A stretch of 64,000 nt of DNA, taken from NCBI GenBank assembly GCA_030620095.1, contig JAUTXW010002103.1, forward strand, positions 496,001 through 560,000. The letters are read 5' to 3'. Made by a program: the position numbers and the translations under genes. Source of the DNA: Kuschelorhynchus macadamiae. Lineage: Eukaryota > Arthropoda > Insecta > Coleoptera > Curculionidae. Under the pieces are notes generated by a model, which searched no databases, was not told where the DNA came from, and saw only the letters and a list, made by a program, of their open reading frames with translations. Position 1 is the stretch's first letter. Each line of letters opens with the position of its first letter. Shown in pieces: positions 11,054 through 22,540 of the stretch.

Positions 11054-12963
11054 ATGTTTGCGATAAGTCGAAAGTGTCTTTCCGAAAGATTTATTGCTAG
11101 TTCTAATGAGCAAGAGTTTTTTTCTCGTTTAAAAGAAGACTTTGAGCAGTCTTCAGAAGACTTTATAATTGTGAAGCGTACCATCCAAAAAACATTTCTG
11201 GGCCAATTTAGGCAAAAATGGAAACAGGCTAGTAGAGTAAAAGATCATTTTGACAAAAAGTTTAAAAATTGGTTGGCAGGCGACTTGATATTTAAAGAAA
11301 TTGTGAACGTCCTTAAAGTGTCACATTCTTCAGGTGGAAGACCTATAAAAAATCTTGATGGAAGCTCTGAAAGAAGCAAACGAAGGAAGCTATCTAAATT
11401 AGAGAGAACATGTGATATGACACTCTCAGAGTTACAAGGTCTCTTGGTTCGTAAGTTAAGGGCAGATGGAAAGAAAGAAGAGGCAACCGTGATTCAGGAA
11501 GTACTATCTCTTGGAGCAAGTAAGTTCAAACAACGTCTATCGCAAAATACAGTTAAAATGTTTTCAAGAGATGAAGGTTTAGCATTAATGGTAGATGCAA
11601 AACTATCCAGACATCAATATAATTATGTACGTGAGCAGTGTGCGAGTAAAAATGCTGATATTTTCCCTAGCTATAATCAAATATTTAAGGCAAAAGTAGA
11701 ATGCTATCCTGATTCTATTCAAGTTAACGAAAGAGGCGGTTCCATTCCAATGCAACAACTATTAGACCATACCACAAAAAGGTTGCTTAAAGTTCCTAAT
11801 GTATTGAAAAAAATAGAGAGTAGTGAATCAAACACATTTTCATTACACACTAAATGGGGTTGTGATGGTTCCTCAGGAAATAGCTGCTATAAACAAAATT
11901 TTAACGACGTTAAAATTGTGGATAATTCTATTTTTATGGCTTCTTTGGTTCCATTGCAACTTGTTTCAAAAAATAATGAAATAGTCTGGCAAAATCCGCA
12001 TCCATCCTCGACAAATTATTGTAGACCAATATTTTTTGAATTTTCAAAAGAGACGCCTGAACTTACCAGAGTTATTGCCGACAAATATGACAACGAAATT
12101 AAAAAACTGGTTGAGACCGAAGTATCTACAAAACATCGAAATATTAAAATTTCACATAACTTAGCTTTTACCATGTTGGATGGAAAAGTACGACAAGTTT
12201 TAACACAAACCTCCTCGGCTGCATGTTGTGCAATATGTAAAGCCAAACCGAAAGAAATGAACAATTTACAAGAAATTCGAAAAAAAAAAGTTGATATCGA
12301 CTCTTATAAATATGGCCTCTCTAGTTTACATGCCTTACTTCGTTTCATGGAGTGTATTCTTAATATATCGTATAGACTTGATTTTAAAAAGTGGAGTGCC
12401 AGGACTGATGCTGAAAAAGAGTTAGTGAAAGCAAGAAAAAAACATGTTCAAAACGAACTTAAACAAAGACTGGGCATATTTGTTGATGTGCCTCGACAGG
12501 GTAGCGGAGTCCAGAAATAGTAGCAGAGGTAACAGGTGTGGATGAAGAACTAATCAAAAAATTTTCTATTATTTTACAAGTTTTGACATGTGGAAGAGCT
12601 GTAGAAACACATAAATTTGATTTATATGCACAAAATACGGCAGAATTATTTGTGGAAAAGTACAACTGGTACTACATGCCCTCATCTGTACACCAAATTC
12701 TTCTCCACGGAAGTGGCATAATTGATTCGGCATGTCTTCCAATTGGGCAACTTAGTGAGGAAGCAGCCGAGGCGCGAAATAAAGACTTTAAAAGATTCCG
12801 TCAGATGTCCTCTCGAAAATGCTCCCGAACTGCTACCAACGAAGATATTCTTCATTCATTACTTGTTTCTTCAGATCCTTACCTAACCAACTCCAGAAAC
12901 CACTGGGAAAAAAAGTCAAGTTTAGATGTAGAACAAGAAGCAAAATATCTCTTGATTTTGTGA
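11054..12963 (+). pseudogene. Transib transposase (RAG1 core-like), one internal deletion
   Basis: The ORF starts at 11054 and is open for 488 codons. Family blocks in order: TKWGCDGSSG with the first catalytic Asp (codon at 11864, residue 271), SLVPLQLV, WQNPHPSSTNYCRPIFFEF, FTMLDGKVRQ with the second Asp (12179, residue 376), a Cys pair CCAICKAKPKEMN, and YGLSSLHALLRFMECILNIS. After a break at about 12503-12520 the reading resumes as PEIVAEVTGVDEELI and runs through WYYMPSSVHQILLHGSG, QLSEEAAEARNKDFKRFR with the catalytic Glu (12769) and RKCSRTATNEDILHSLL to a stop at 12961. The Glu context resembles RAG1 (ESGNK / EARNK). The only major lesion I see is a frameshifting deletion that removes the short conserved segment after GSG, so the copy is recently dead. 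Confidence 0.9.
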
Positions 12964-13445
12964 AAGGTAGGATTTAGCTTATTGTTTTTAATAATTAAAT
13001 GTATACTATGTTACAGTGAAAGCCCGAATTATGTATTGTATTAAGTTAAGTTTCGATTGATTGGATTAATTCGCTTAATGCCAACGAATTCAAATTAAAC
13101 TGAACTCAAACTTGGAAAAATGTGTTTTCAGATATAGTCTTATCTATCCTAAATTGACCACGACTGCGACTCTAGTGTTTTTTAATGTAATATGTACCAC
13201 TAATCTTTATTTTGAAGTGAACATTTTACAAGTACACCTTATATTAGGTGTACTTGTAAAATCAAAATGTATGTTCGTTCATATTATTTAAATATAAATA
13301 GCCCCCATTTTCTCCTAATAATTTAATTTTTTCTTCTCGATACATGGACCTGCCTTGATAAATTTTATCGCAATCAGACTACCAATTTTTGAATGATTTT
13401 CATATACCTACGCACCTAGCAACCCCACATATGCACACAAACAGT
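12964..13445. other. Transib 3' non-coding part with a perfect hairpin at 13223-13262
   Basis: No coding frame. At 13223-13262 two perfect 17-bp arms (ATTTTACAAGTACACCT and its complement) surround a 6-base loop TATATT. Its role is unknown. Confidence 0.6.
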
Positions 13446-13898
13446 GTGACCCATTTGTTTTCGGGTCACCCTAAAAAAACTTTATTATTATTAATGCGAT
13501 TTGGCTCGGATTTTCTAAAAATTGTAGGGCTTGACAAACTCCAACTTTTTACCAAAGATATTCCAATTCAGACAAAATCCAAGGCCTACTTTGCCAGTTT
13601 CTAGGCGCAAAATTTTAATAAACCACATTGATATTTTTTGGTAAAACTTGGTATAGGACCATTTTGAGGGATGCCAAATTCAGTGGTGTTCACAAATTTT
13701 TATTAAAAAAATCGCTAATATGGTTTATTGAAATTTTGCTACTAAAGACTGGCATAGTAGGCCTTGGATTTTCCATGACCGAGGTTATCTTTGCTAAAAA
13801 GTTGCAGTTTTTTAAGCCCTACAATTTGAAAAAAACCCGAGCCAAATCGCACAAATAATAAACTTTTTATGAGGGTGACCCGCAAATAAATGGGTCAC
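13446..13898. repeat. long foldback element (about 225-bp arms) inside Transib
   Basis: The left arm starts GTGACCCATTTGTTTTCGGG at 13446. The right arm, inverted, starts GTGACCCATTTATTTGCGGG from 13898. Matching landmarks continue inward in both arms: GCGATTTGGCTCGG, ATTGTAGGGCTT, AAATCCAAGGCCTACT, TTAATAAACCA or TCAATAAACCA. The arms meet near 13675. The block can form one long imperfect hairpin. Two frames called in it (13389-13604, 13628-13858) lie in the arms and are not genes. Confidence 0.85.
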
Positions 13899-14148
13899 CC
13901 TGTATATACAGGAATTTTTTTTTATTCATTCAGGACAGAAATCATCAAAATTTGAGGAAAAAATTCACTTAAGGCAAAATATTAATGTATCACCCTGTAT
14001 ATCGCAATGCTGAAATAAACGAGCATCCTACGCTGGTGTTTCATTCATTTATTTCATAAAAATTGCAAAATATGGATGATAAATCAATTGTAGAGGTGGT
14101 TAACAGTTATGGCCGGGTGGCTCCATAAGACCTCACCACTGTGTGGCG

Positions 14149-14341
14149 GGCCGTTCAAACTTCCCTGCACTCGGTCCTAAGTACCGAAAGAAGAATGTTG
14201 AATGAGATGAAATAAAGACGAAGTGGAAAAAGTACAAAATACAGGCGAAATCGAGACGTAAGTACCAAGATTTACATTTTTTACTCAGAAAAACCATATA
14301 TCTTAAACAATAGCAGGTAAATAGTATATATAAACACCATA
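14149..14341. other. no gene seen
   Basis: Short spacer between Transib and the next MITE. It ends in the TA (14340-14341) that flanks the MITE. Confidence 0.4.
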
Positions 14342-15008
14342 AAGCCTGGGTTATAGATTCAAAACGTTTGCGTCTTGCGTCGTCGTTTACGCTGTCCTTG
14401 AGGTTTACTTAACGCAAACAATGGATACAGTTATATTTTTGCCGCCATCCGTTTAAGTTTCCGCTAGCCGTTGAAGAGATGGCGATCTTAAACTTTGACT
14501 GAAGCGGCTGGTGAAAATCGACGTTTGCGTTAAGCTGTAACCAATGAAATTGCTGGATTTTAGAGGGATTTTTAAAACGTTCGTCTTTCGTAATAAATTT
14601 GACATTCCTCGTCCATTTAAAAAAACTGCTTGGGGCCATTGTCTTTAATTTTAAGAAAATACTGGTAGGAGTTATTATTATGAGGTATTTTGAGGCCTTC
14701 TCTTCAACAACGAACAGCTGCGGCACACATTAATATATCCACAATGCTTAGTCTTTACTAGGTATCATTACTACGATTTTGATTATCCATGCTCAGCAAA
14801 TTAAAAAAAAGCACATAAAATGAAAATCAAGCAAGACAAAATTGCATTTCACAAAAAGGCGATAAATATAAACATTAAAGTAAGGTTAGTTCCACAGGCG
14901 ACGCAAAGCGCAAACGTTTTCAATCTATAACTCGGACTAAGAACCAGCGTAAACGCTTTCAAACAGACGAGGCAAAACGCAAACTTTTTCAATCTATAAC
15001 CCAGGCTT
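14342..15008. mobile_element. TA-flanked MITE, 667 bp
   Basis: The ends are inverted: AAGCCTGGGTTATAGATTC at 14342 and, inverted, AAGCCTGGGTTATAGATTG at 15008, continuing with AAAACGTTTGCG versus AAAAAGTTTGCG. TA dinucleotides flank both sides, consistent with Tc1/mariner-type mobilisation. A second outward end-like sequence (GCAAACGTTTTCAATCTATA, near 14909-14930) lies inside the right part, suggesting a tandem or nested end. There is no transposase, and the minus-strand frame at 14409-14726 is not recognisable. Confidence 0.8.
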
Positions 15009-15010
15009 TA

Positions 15011-15364
15011 CAGCGCACTACCTGTACTAGAACTTAATACCGTAAGGACGCCTTTTCAGGCTCTCCGAAATATTTGCTTAAAAGAACCCATTTTACATTT
15101 TTATTATTTTTTCTTTTTCCATTTTAAAACTTATCATTCTTACCAACTTTACAGTAAATTTTATACTTATAAGTATATTTAAAACACAAACAAAGCGTTT
15201 TTACGGTTTCGTCAGCATCTCCCATTCTTATTTTAAATTAAAGCGCTTTACCCATACAGGTTATCTTTACTTTTTATTAATTTATTTACTATAATTTTAA
15301 CAGGTAATTTCAGTTGAATGTAGAGTAACTTATATATGCATTTTTACATATATATTTGATAGTA
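15011..15364. other. no gene seen
   Basis: AT-rich spacer with no supportable frame or terminal repeat. Confidence 0.4.
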
Positions 15365-15445
15365 ATGGCCGTCTATTGATCTAAGGTTTCGTTTCTCACC
15401 TAGATATCCTGGGTTCGAAATTCACTGCTTTCATGATTTTTTTTT
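15365..15445 (+). repeat. possible tRNA-derived SINE remnant
   Basis: ATGGCCGTCTATTGATCTAA is followed 35 bases on by CCTGGGTTCGAAATTCACTG. The second part resembles a B box (GGTTCGANNCC) and the first a weak A box, with a T-rich run after. No convincing cloverleaf pairs, so this is not called as a tRNA gene. Confidence 0.3.
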
Positions 15446-15639
15446 ATTTAATATTAATTACTTAATTAGTGTACGAAAAAAATATTTATCGGCAATTTTC
15501 GTGACACATTATTATTACTTTTGATTTCTGTCTTAAGTTTCAAGTGCAATATTCTACGTAAATAATAATAAATAGGAGACCAATTTGAATTGTGTTTTTC
15601 GTTAAATTATAACTCGGTAGATTTCAGTTTATATTAAGG

Positions 15640-16135
15640 TGAGCAGTGAATTAAAATTTTTCTTAAACCCACCTGAAAGGCAGGACTAACTTTTGGATCT
15701 AAATTTGACATTTGCTTGTCTAAAATGACTTTAGAAGCTTTTAGTGAATGCGGCTGTATTTAAAAATTTAAACCCCTGACAGGTTTTTTAACCCCTGTAT
15801 TCACTAAAAAGGCTTAAGAGTTAGACTGATCTAATTGTCATGTCAGTTAAAAGCTAGTTCGCCAGTTATATTTTGCATATGTCACTGTCATTTCGTAATG
15901 TGATATTTTCGACAAATTATTGGTGCAATTGTTACTTATGTTATTTTAAACCTACAACTGTCAAATTAGACCTGCTCTAAATTTAAAGCTTTTTAGTGAA
16001 TACGGGTGTTAACCGGGTTTTGCGATGGTCTGTAGGAAGGTCTAGCTTTGCTCTGTAAATGCGATTTAAGGGGGTTTAAGACTTAGACCTACGGTTTAAA
16101 ATTTAGACCTTTTTAGTTAATACGGCTGAAGGTGT
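15640..16135. repeat. dispersed repeat family B
   Basis: Several short motifs recur in both orientations: TTTTTAGTGAATACGG / GTATTCACTAAAAA, TTTAGACCT, and CTGTCAAATTAGACCTG. Similar strings occur at 10081-10200 and 61310-61410. The edges are probably MITE ends, but I cannot fix them. Confidence 0.45.
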
Positions 16136-16862
16136 TGTCAAAAAAAACTTTAATACAAACACCGGAATTTGTAAACACTTTCTTGTTAGCGTTCCTTCCA
16201 ATTGAAAATTTATAAATTCGCTAAAAAAAGATGTGGTCAAGCAGCAGCCATCTTGAAATAGTGTGTTCAAATTTGTATTTCGGAGCTGCTAAATTGTGCT
16301 AAAGGTATTGGTATAAATTCTATTTTAGAAATTTCTCAATTTCATATTAAATTTTTATAAACATGAAAACATATTTGAGAATTGAAGTGAATTGATCTTC
16401 CCAAGTTTAATTTGTTTTGGGATTACTGGCATTTGTAAATAATGTGCATTTTACTCTTATTAGAGGTTTAGCATCACAATAAAAATTAACTGTATCTCAA
16501 AACCAAAAAAAAGGTTGATAGAAACAACTTCATCTCCACGAGTCGTTAATATAGCTAGAAGTAGGAAAGTAAAACACTTTTCGCACTAGTGCATTAAAGT
16601 GACATTTTTCACAATGGAATAGGTGTGAAAAATGTGACTTTCCGTACGCTTATCGAAAAAAGTAGTATAAAACAGCACAAAATTTCGGTCAGTGTAAGTA
16701 CTTTTCTACATATGACGATATTTTTATCTGAATCTAACACTCCACTCCAGGAAAATATTAAGGATTTAAGTTCATAATCCATTTCCAGCCTAAATTATAT
16801 AGTAAGTCAAATAGTAAAACAAATTGTTACAGTTTGGTGACTTGATCCGGTGCCGACCATGA
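16136..16862. other. no gene seen
   Basis: AT-rich spacer. A GTGAAAAATGTGACTTTCCG region near 16626 forms a short inverted repeat with AAAGTGACATTTTTCAC near 16596. No coding evidence. Confidence 0.4.
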
Positions 16863-16905
16863 TGTAAAGTGCGGGACACGAAAGAAAACCGGGCGGTCCT
16901 TAAAA

Positions 16906-19900
16906 CAGTGGCGGCTCGTCAGGGTAGGCCTCTGAGGCCGCGCCTCACCCCCAAAATAAAGGAAAAGAGAATTTTTTTATATAACTTTTTATCTATTACC
17001 AATTAGAAATATACTTTTTAACAGTTTTACAACATAATAACATTAAAAAAAAATATATATATAATCCCATAATAAATATTTTAGAAAATAAATTCTGACC
17101 ACATCAAAAAACCGACCGTGCAATCCGTGCAAATCCATTCCTAAAGAAAGTGCTCTCGAATGAGGCGCAATAATTTTAGGAAAGTTTCGACTTCTGACCT
17201 ATTTATCAACGGCCGGTGCCGATGCCGGCGAGTCACCTGATTACGACAGAGCGGGATGGCGATTGCCGATGCACGCGTTTTCTATTGCATTCTTGAGGCG
17301 ATAAATCTGTAGCTTGGATATGCTTTTATTGGTTATTTAAATCACATGACTAGCGAAATATTCCAACGGCTTCTTTTTACGTGGTGCGTGCGGCTGAGAA
17401 AGAAATAGGAAATAGATTGCGATAATCGCTGATTGAGGGCGTTCTGTCTTTTAAGGTGAATAAATACGCGTGAGTAAGTTTTTGTTTTGATTTGGTAAGT
17501 TGGACCGTTCCATTTTTTGTATTTGCTTTTTGCTTTTGAAATGAATCCTATTCACGACATTATTGCTTCATTAATTAAAACGCCTTTTTTAAGAAGAAGC
17601 GAAACTGAAAAGAAACAGATATTAGGTAGCCGTCCGACGCCGAAAATTTTAGCAATATTTAACGATAAGAGGCAAGGTAAAAAATATTCAAGAACTTTTC
17701 AAATATCTTGGTACGAAACTTATAGGTGGCTATGCGGAAGTATTTATAAAGAAAGCTTATATTGTTGGCCTTGTATTTTATTAGGTTGCGTCAAAAATAA
17801 TTGGAGTTCAGGGGGCGGATATTCGGATTTAAAAAATTTTTCACGAGCAGTAAAATCGCATGAAAGTTCAAGAGAGCATATTAAAAATTCGGTAGCACTT
17901 ACAAGACTGGAGCAAAATAGGGGACTATTGCGGATGCACTACAAGAAAATGCAAGTCTTAATAAAATTGTTTATAATGAAAATGTTCGAAAAAACCGTTT
18001 ATTATTAAATTATTTAATTGATGTTACTATTACTTTGGGTAAACAGGACTTGGCATTTCGAGGTCATAATGAAACAACAGATTCTTTTAACCGTGGCAAT
18101 TTTAAGGAAATATTTGCATGCTTAATAAAAAGAAATGCCGAACTTACTGAACATTGTGCTAAATTTAGTAATATTTTTACGGGACAATCTAAGACTATAC
18201 AAAATGAACTAATTGGTTGCATACATGACTATATTCAAGAATATAAAAAAAAAGAAATCAATGACACCGAGTGTTGTTTTTTTGGCGTAATTGCGGATGA
18301 TAGTACTGATATAACAGAAAAATCACGGTGTTCGATAACAGTTAGGTATGTGACCAACGGATCTTTAAAAGAAAGATTTTTAGGATTTTTTGACGTTAGC
18401 GATAATAGAACAGCAGAGAGTCTTTTTCATTTAATATAAAACAGCTTAGAGCCTTATGACTTTAAAAATAAATTGGTCGCGCAGTGTTACGATGGGGCTA
18501 TTGTTATGGCAGGTGAAATAAATGGGCTTCAAACAAAAGTTAGAACTATTGCTCCTTTAACTATGTTTACTCATTGTTGAGCCCACAGATTAAATCTAGT
18601 TTTACAACAGGGATCAAAACTGATTACCCAAAGTCGTATATTTTTTGCCACTTTATTAGGAATACCAAATTATTTCCACCAATCACCAAAACGGTCTTTT
18701 GTGCTTAATCAGATAGTAGGTAAAAGAATTCCGCGAGCTGTAGAAACGCGATGGTATACACGGTCTAAAATTTTAAACTTAGTGGCTAATGAATGGGACA
18801 ATTTAATTATAGTATTTGAAACTATTATTAATGACTTAAGTTCTGGAACAGAATCTATTAATGGTGCAAAAGGATTTCTAAAGCATTTTAATGATTTCGA
18901 ATTTTGCCTTTTAACGCATATTTATAAACAAATTTTTAGTTGCACTGATGTACTGTTTCAAATATTACAGTTAAAGCATTTAGATATAAATTACTGCATT
19001 TCGCAAATAAACCTTGCCAAGCAACGAATTATTGAATTTAGAAACGAGGACCATTTCAAAGAACTTTTCAATATTGCTAAAAAAGCCACTATTCTGCCAA
19101 CTAACACACGTCGAGGGCAATGTTCTAGCGACTTTGATATTTTTACTAAATATAAAATATTATATTTCGAAATAATAGATTGTATAATTCTTCAATTAGG
19201 GACGCGGTTTGAAAATTTAAATAATTTAAATTTTTTTGCTTTAGTCGATTGCACAAAATATTCGGAATATGTTAAATGCTTTCCAGACGACTTATTAAAT
19301 AATTTATTAAAAAATTATCCAAACATTTTTGACAGAGATAGATTAAAGAATGAGCTTTCTGTATTGTATAGGGATGAACAATTTTCAAATTTAGATGTCG
19401 AAAAAAGTCTAGCTTTGTTATTTAAAGATTTTAAAGCAATTTTTGCGGAAGCATATAAGCTTTTTAATTTAGTTTTAACTATTCCCGCAACAAGTGTATC
19501 GGCCGAACGAAATTTTTCATGCCTTAAACGGATCAAAACCTACCTAAGAAACACAATGACACAAGAACGGCTTTCGGGTTTAGCAATGATGTCAATAGAG
19601 CAGGAATTACTGTCAGAACTTAGTGAAGACCAAAACTTTTACGACCAAATTATAGGTAAATTTGCAACCTTAAAAGACAGACGTATAGATTTAATGTACA
19701 AAAAGTAGTTTTTCTTTCTTATTTCATACAACTATTTATTTTAAGTTTTAATAAACTAAATTATGTTTTTATTATCGCAATCACCGCTATATTTTAGTGA
19801 TAGGTGTACATATTTTACTTGTTTTGTTTACTTTTTATTTACTTTTTTTAGAGTTTATTTTTTTAGTTTTTAATGGTTTAGTAGGGCTATTGGCGATGAC

Positions 19901-20028
19901 CTCCATTAAAAAAAAAGGTCAACGCGTCGCAGAATAATACCTCATGGGTGACGTGGAAATTTATTCACATTTTAACAAAATTAACCTCATGTAGCCTCAC
20001 CCTTCAATATACTCACGAGCCGCCACTG
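16906..20028 (+). mobile_element. hAT element, family 2, copy 1 (3123 bp)
   Basis: The ends are CAGTGGCGGCTCGTCAGGGT at 16906 and, inverted, CACGAGCCGCCACTG ending at 20028. Perfect 8-bp target duplications CCTTAAAA lie at 16898-16905 and 20029-20036. Excision restores the left end region of the mariner-type element, so this hAT is the younger insertion. A second, 3'-truncated copy starts at 50851. Confidence 0.95.
17541..19708 (+). pseudogene. hAT transposase, nearly full length
   Basis: The start at 17541 gives MNPIHDIIASLIKTPFLRRS. A TTF-type zinc finger follows (SLYCWPCILLGCVKNNW ... HESSREH, 17755-17880), then DUF4371 (NENVRKNRLLLNYLIDVT, FRGHNETTDSFNRGNF, 17975-18105), FFGVIADDSTDITEKSRCSI with the likely first catalytic Asp (18280-18340), CYDGAIVMAGEINGLQ (18485-18535), and the C-terminal dimerisation segment LVLTIPATSVSAERNFSCLK through RRIDLMYKK. 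Lesions are few: a 1-bp frameshift near 17930 (IADALQENASLNK continues in the other frame), TAA at 18437 and TGA at 18578 (THC*AHRLNLVLQ). The frameshift and the TGA are also in the copy at 51436, while the TAA is private. Confidence 0.93.
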
Positions 20029-20036
20029 CCTTAAAA

Positions 20037-20284
20037 TAAAGGTTCATAGTTTTAATCAAGCGAAAAAAGTAAAATTTGTGTACGCAAATAAATTTTATGT
20101 TATTTTATTAAGCGATACAGAAAATTAATCGAGGATTTTAATTTCGAGGATTTAAATTTCGCACTGGTCCACTTGTAATTGGGATGTGCCTAGAGTCTCC
20201 AGTGGCCCTATATATTTCGAGCATTTGTTTTCATTTCTATATAAATGCGTTGGGTTGAATTTGAATTATGATTTCGAAGTAACG
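20037..20284. other. left non-coding part of the mariner-type element
   Basis: No gene. An ACAGAAAATTAAT motif near 20118 has an inverted match near 21690-21702, and these may be internal repeats next to the transposase gene. Confidence 0.4.
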
Positions 20285-21629
20285 ATGGCGAGCAAAAGAG
20301 GAAAAACCATTCGAAGCGGTGCACGCGAAGTTATTGCGAGCGTTATAGAGGCCTGTACTAGAGAAGCTGAAAATAATAGTTTGACTATTCCAATTCAAAA
20401 TCGAACAGAACGCGCTGCGTTTTACCCTGGTGTTTCGGAAAGTAGTGTAAGAAAAATTCAAAGAGAACATAATGATCGCTCATGTTCTACTTCACCTTTA
20501 AAATCTCCCGGTAAAAAAAAGACCCCGATTATCATACAAAGATAAAAGTGACGATGGTGAGTTTCAAGTAATTCGACGAACAATAGAGGATTTTTATATA
20601 AACTTGAAGAAGGTTCCGACCTGCAAACCCCTACTTTGTGCTGTAAAGAACAAAATAGATTTTCCGTACGGGTATAAACCTTAAACCTTAAATCGGCTTT
20701 TACGATCAAATGGTTTTGTTTGGCGCAAATACCAAAATAAACGAAAATTGCTCATTGAGAGATCAAATATTTTTCACTGGTGGGTGAAATATTTATTAGC
20801 TGTAGGCAAGAAGGACGCAATATTGTCTATCTAGACCAAACCTGGGTAGATAATGATATGACAGTGAACAAATGTTGGCAAAGTGAAAGTGTTACAGGTG
20901 TTGTTCAGGGAATCCGCTCTAGTACTCGCTTTATTATAGTTCATGCTGGTTCAGAAGCCGGATTTGTTCCAGGTGCTGCTTTAGTTTTTCGCTCGGGACT
21001 AACAATTGGAGACTATCATGGACAGATGAATAGAGATAATTTTGAAAAATAGTTGCTCTAGAAGCTTCTACCTAACATTCCTCCCAAATCAGTCGTGGTA
21101 ATGGATAATGCGTCTTATCATTCTCACGTAGAAGATAAAGTGCCAGCTAAATACTCTACAAAAGCTCATATGACATCGTGGCTTAAATCGAATAATCTTG
21201 TATGTGATCGAACATGGAGAAAATATCAATTATATGAGGTAATATCAGCCAACAAGCCTAGAGAAAAAAAGTATACAATTGACGGTCTTTTACGTAACCT
21301 CGGTCATACACCTTTAAGGCTGCCTCCATACATGTGCGACCTCAACCCTATTGAACTTGTATGGGCAGGAGTAAAAATATATTCGAGAGCGCGACACCGG
21401 TGAACTTTCAATTAAAGATTTAAATAAAATAACATTAGAAGCGATTGACTCAATATCGGCTGAAAATTGGAAATCGTATGTTAACACATTGAAACGGTTA
21501 TTGATGATTTAGTTATGACACTGGGATCTTCAAATAGTGACAACGAAACCTCATCATTTTCAGAGGAAGACAACGATTTAGAAGGAGTCGAACCATTAGA
21601 ATCACAGCCGCCAACCTCAAAAATGGCTT
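20285..21629 (+). pseudogene. IS630/Tc1/mariner-type transposase, broken
   Basis: The start at 20285 reads MASKRGKTIRSGAREVIASV; the DNA-binding part includes YPGVSESSVRKIQREHN. The core carries VYLDQTWVDNDMTVNKCW (first Asp, about 20830), RFIIVHAGSEAGFVPGAA (20930-20985), VVMDNASYHSHVED (second Asp, about 21100) and MCDLNPIELVWAGVK (Glu, about 21350). The tail reads RERDTGELSIKDLNKITLEA and ends in an acidic stretch (SFSEEDNDLEGVEPLES) with a stop at 21627. Lesions: frameshifts near 20517, 20690, 20815, 21370 and 21500, and stops at 21050 and 21059. Confidence 0.85.
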
Positions 21630-21827
21630 AGTTTTTTTTCATATATTTTGTAAAATTGTTCATAAAGTAGCTGTCAATAAACTGCTTCGAAATAATTAAT
21701 TTTCTGTTCAATACCGGGTGTCAAAAAATATCTAATATTGAAATTAATATTTGAAAAACTACAGAACTCATATTTTTCCAAAATTAACACATCAATGTAG
21801 TTATAGTAGTGGAGCCAGCACTGATTC

Positions 21828-22540
21828 CAGTGAACAAGATTTATCAAAATTTTAACTTATGCAGTTCGACTTTGGGCTATTCGGGTATGCCAAAAGTGAC
21901 CGTTTGTCTCCGTCTGTCATATTACTTTGTACAGGGGCCGTCATTGTGAAGTACTATACAGGGCGTTTCCTAATTGCGTGCTAAAGGGGGGTATTCTTGG
22001 ACCTTTTTAAGAAAAAAGTTTAATGTGAACCTAAAAGCCTGAACTTTGGAGATACAGGGTTTTAAAAAAACATTTTTTTTAGATTCTAATTCTGATGCTA
22101 TTATAGATAAATAACTGTGTGAAATTTGATACACGTCTTTTATGTATAAAAAGGCATTTTTTATTAACAATCAATTTTTGAAATTTCTACTAGAGGCGTG
22201 CATATGTAATTAACCTGGGTAAATCCGTATGCTCCTTAATGCATAGAAGACGTGGATTAAATTTCATGCAGTTATCTACAATAGCATCAGAATTGATATG
22301 AAAAAAATGTTTTCTTTTTAAACTTTGCCATCCTGTATCTCAAAAGTTAAGACTTTTAGGACATAAAAACACCCCCTTTAACATCAGCATGCAATTAGGG
22401 AACGCCCTGTATAGTACTTCACAATGACGGCCCCTGTATAAAGTGATATGACAAACGGAGACAGACAGCCATTTTTGGCATACCCGAGTAGCCCAAAGTC
22501 GAACTGCATAAATTAAAATTTTGATAAATCTCGTTCACTG
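21828..22540. repeat. foldback element, 713 bp with about 190-bp end arms
   Basis: The left end CAGTGAACAAGATTTATCAA (21828) mirrors the right end GATAAATCTCGTTCACTG (ending 22540). Matching landmarks run inward on both sides: TCGACTTTGGGCTA, GGGGCCGTCATTGTGAAGTA, CTATACAGGGCGTT, CTAATTGC. The centre holds more loosely paired arms with TTTATGTATAAAAAGGC. No coding frame; the small minus-strand frame at 21970-22170 lies in the arm. Confidence 0.8.

Larger units (their letters stand above)
10418..14143 (+). mobile_element. Transib (RAG1-related) DNA transposon, 3.7 kb
   Basis: The left end is CACAGTGGCGAG (10418) and the right end, inverted, is CACAGTGGTGAG (14143 back to 14132), 11 of 12 bases equal. 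Both are flanked by the 5-bp direct repeat TGGCG (10413-10417 and 14144-14148). A 5-bp GC-rich target duplication and CACWRTG-type ends are hallmarks of Transib. The first seven bases equal the V(D)J recombination heptamer. The enclosed plus-strand ORF is a Transib transposase. A foldback element lies inside the 3' half (13446-13898), adding about 450 bp. The repeats decay beyond about 12 bp. Confidence 0.85.

Noticed and set aside
13389..13858. Two frames of 71 and 76 codons
   Set aside because: They are the two arms of the long hairpin element.
15365..15445. tRNA gene
   Set aside because: Only the B-box-like part is convincing; the arms do not pair as a cloverleaf.
18571..18592. TGA in the hAT transposase as a possible recoded codon
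   Set aside because: Two copies share it, but a frameshift is shared as well and no recoding element is evident; common descent of a dead copy is simpler.
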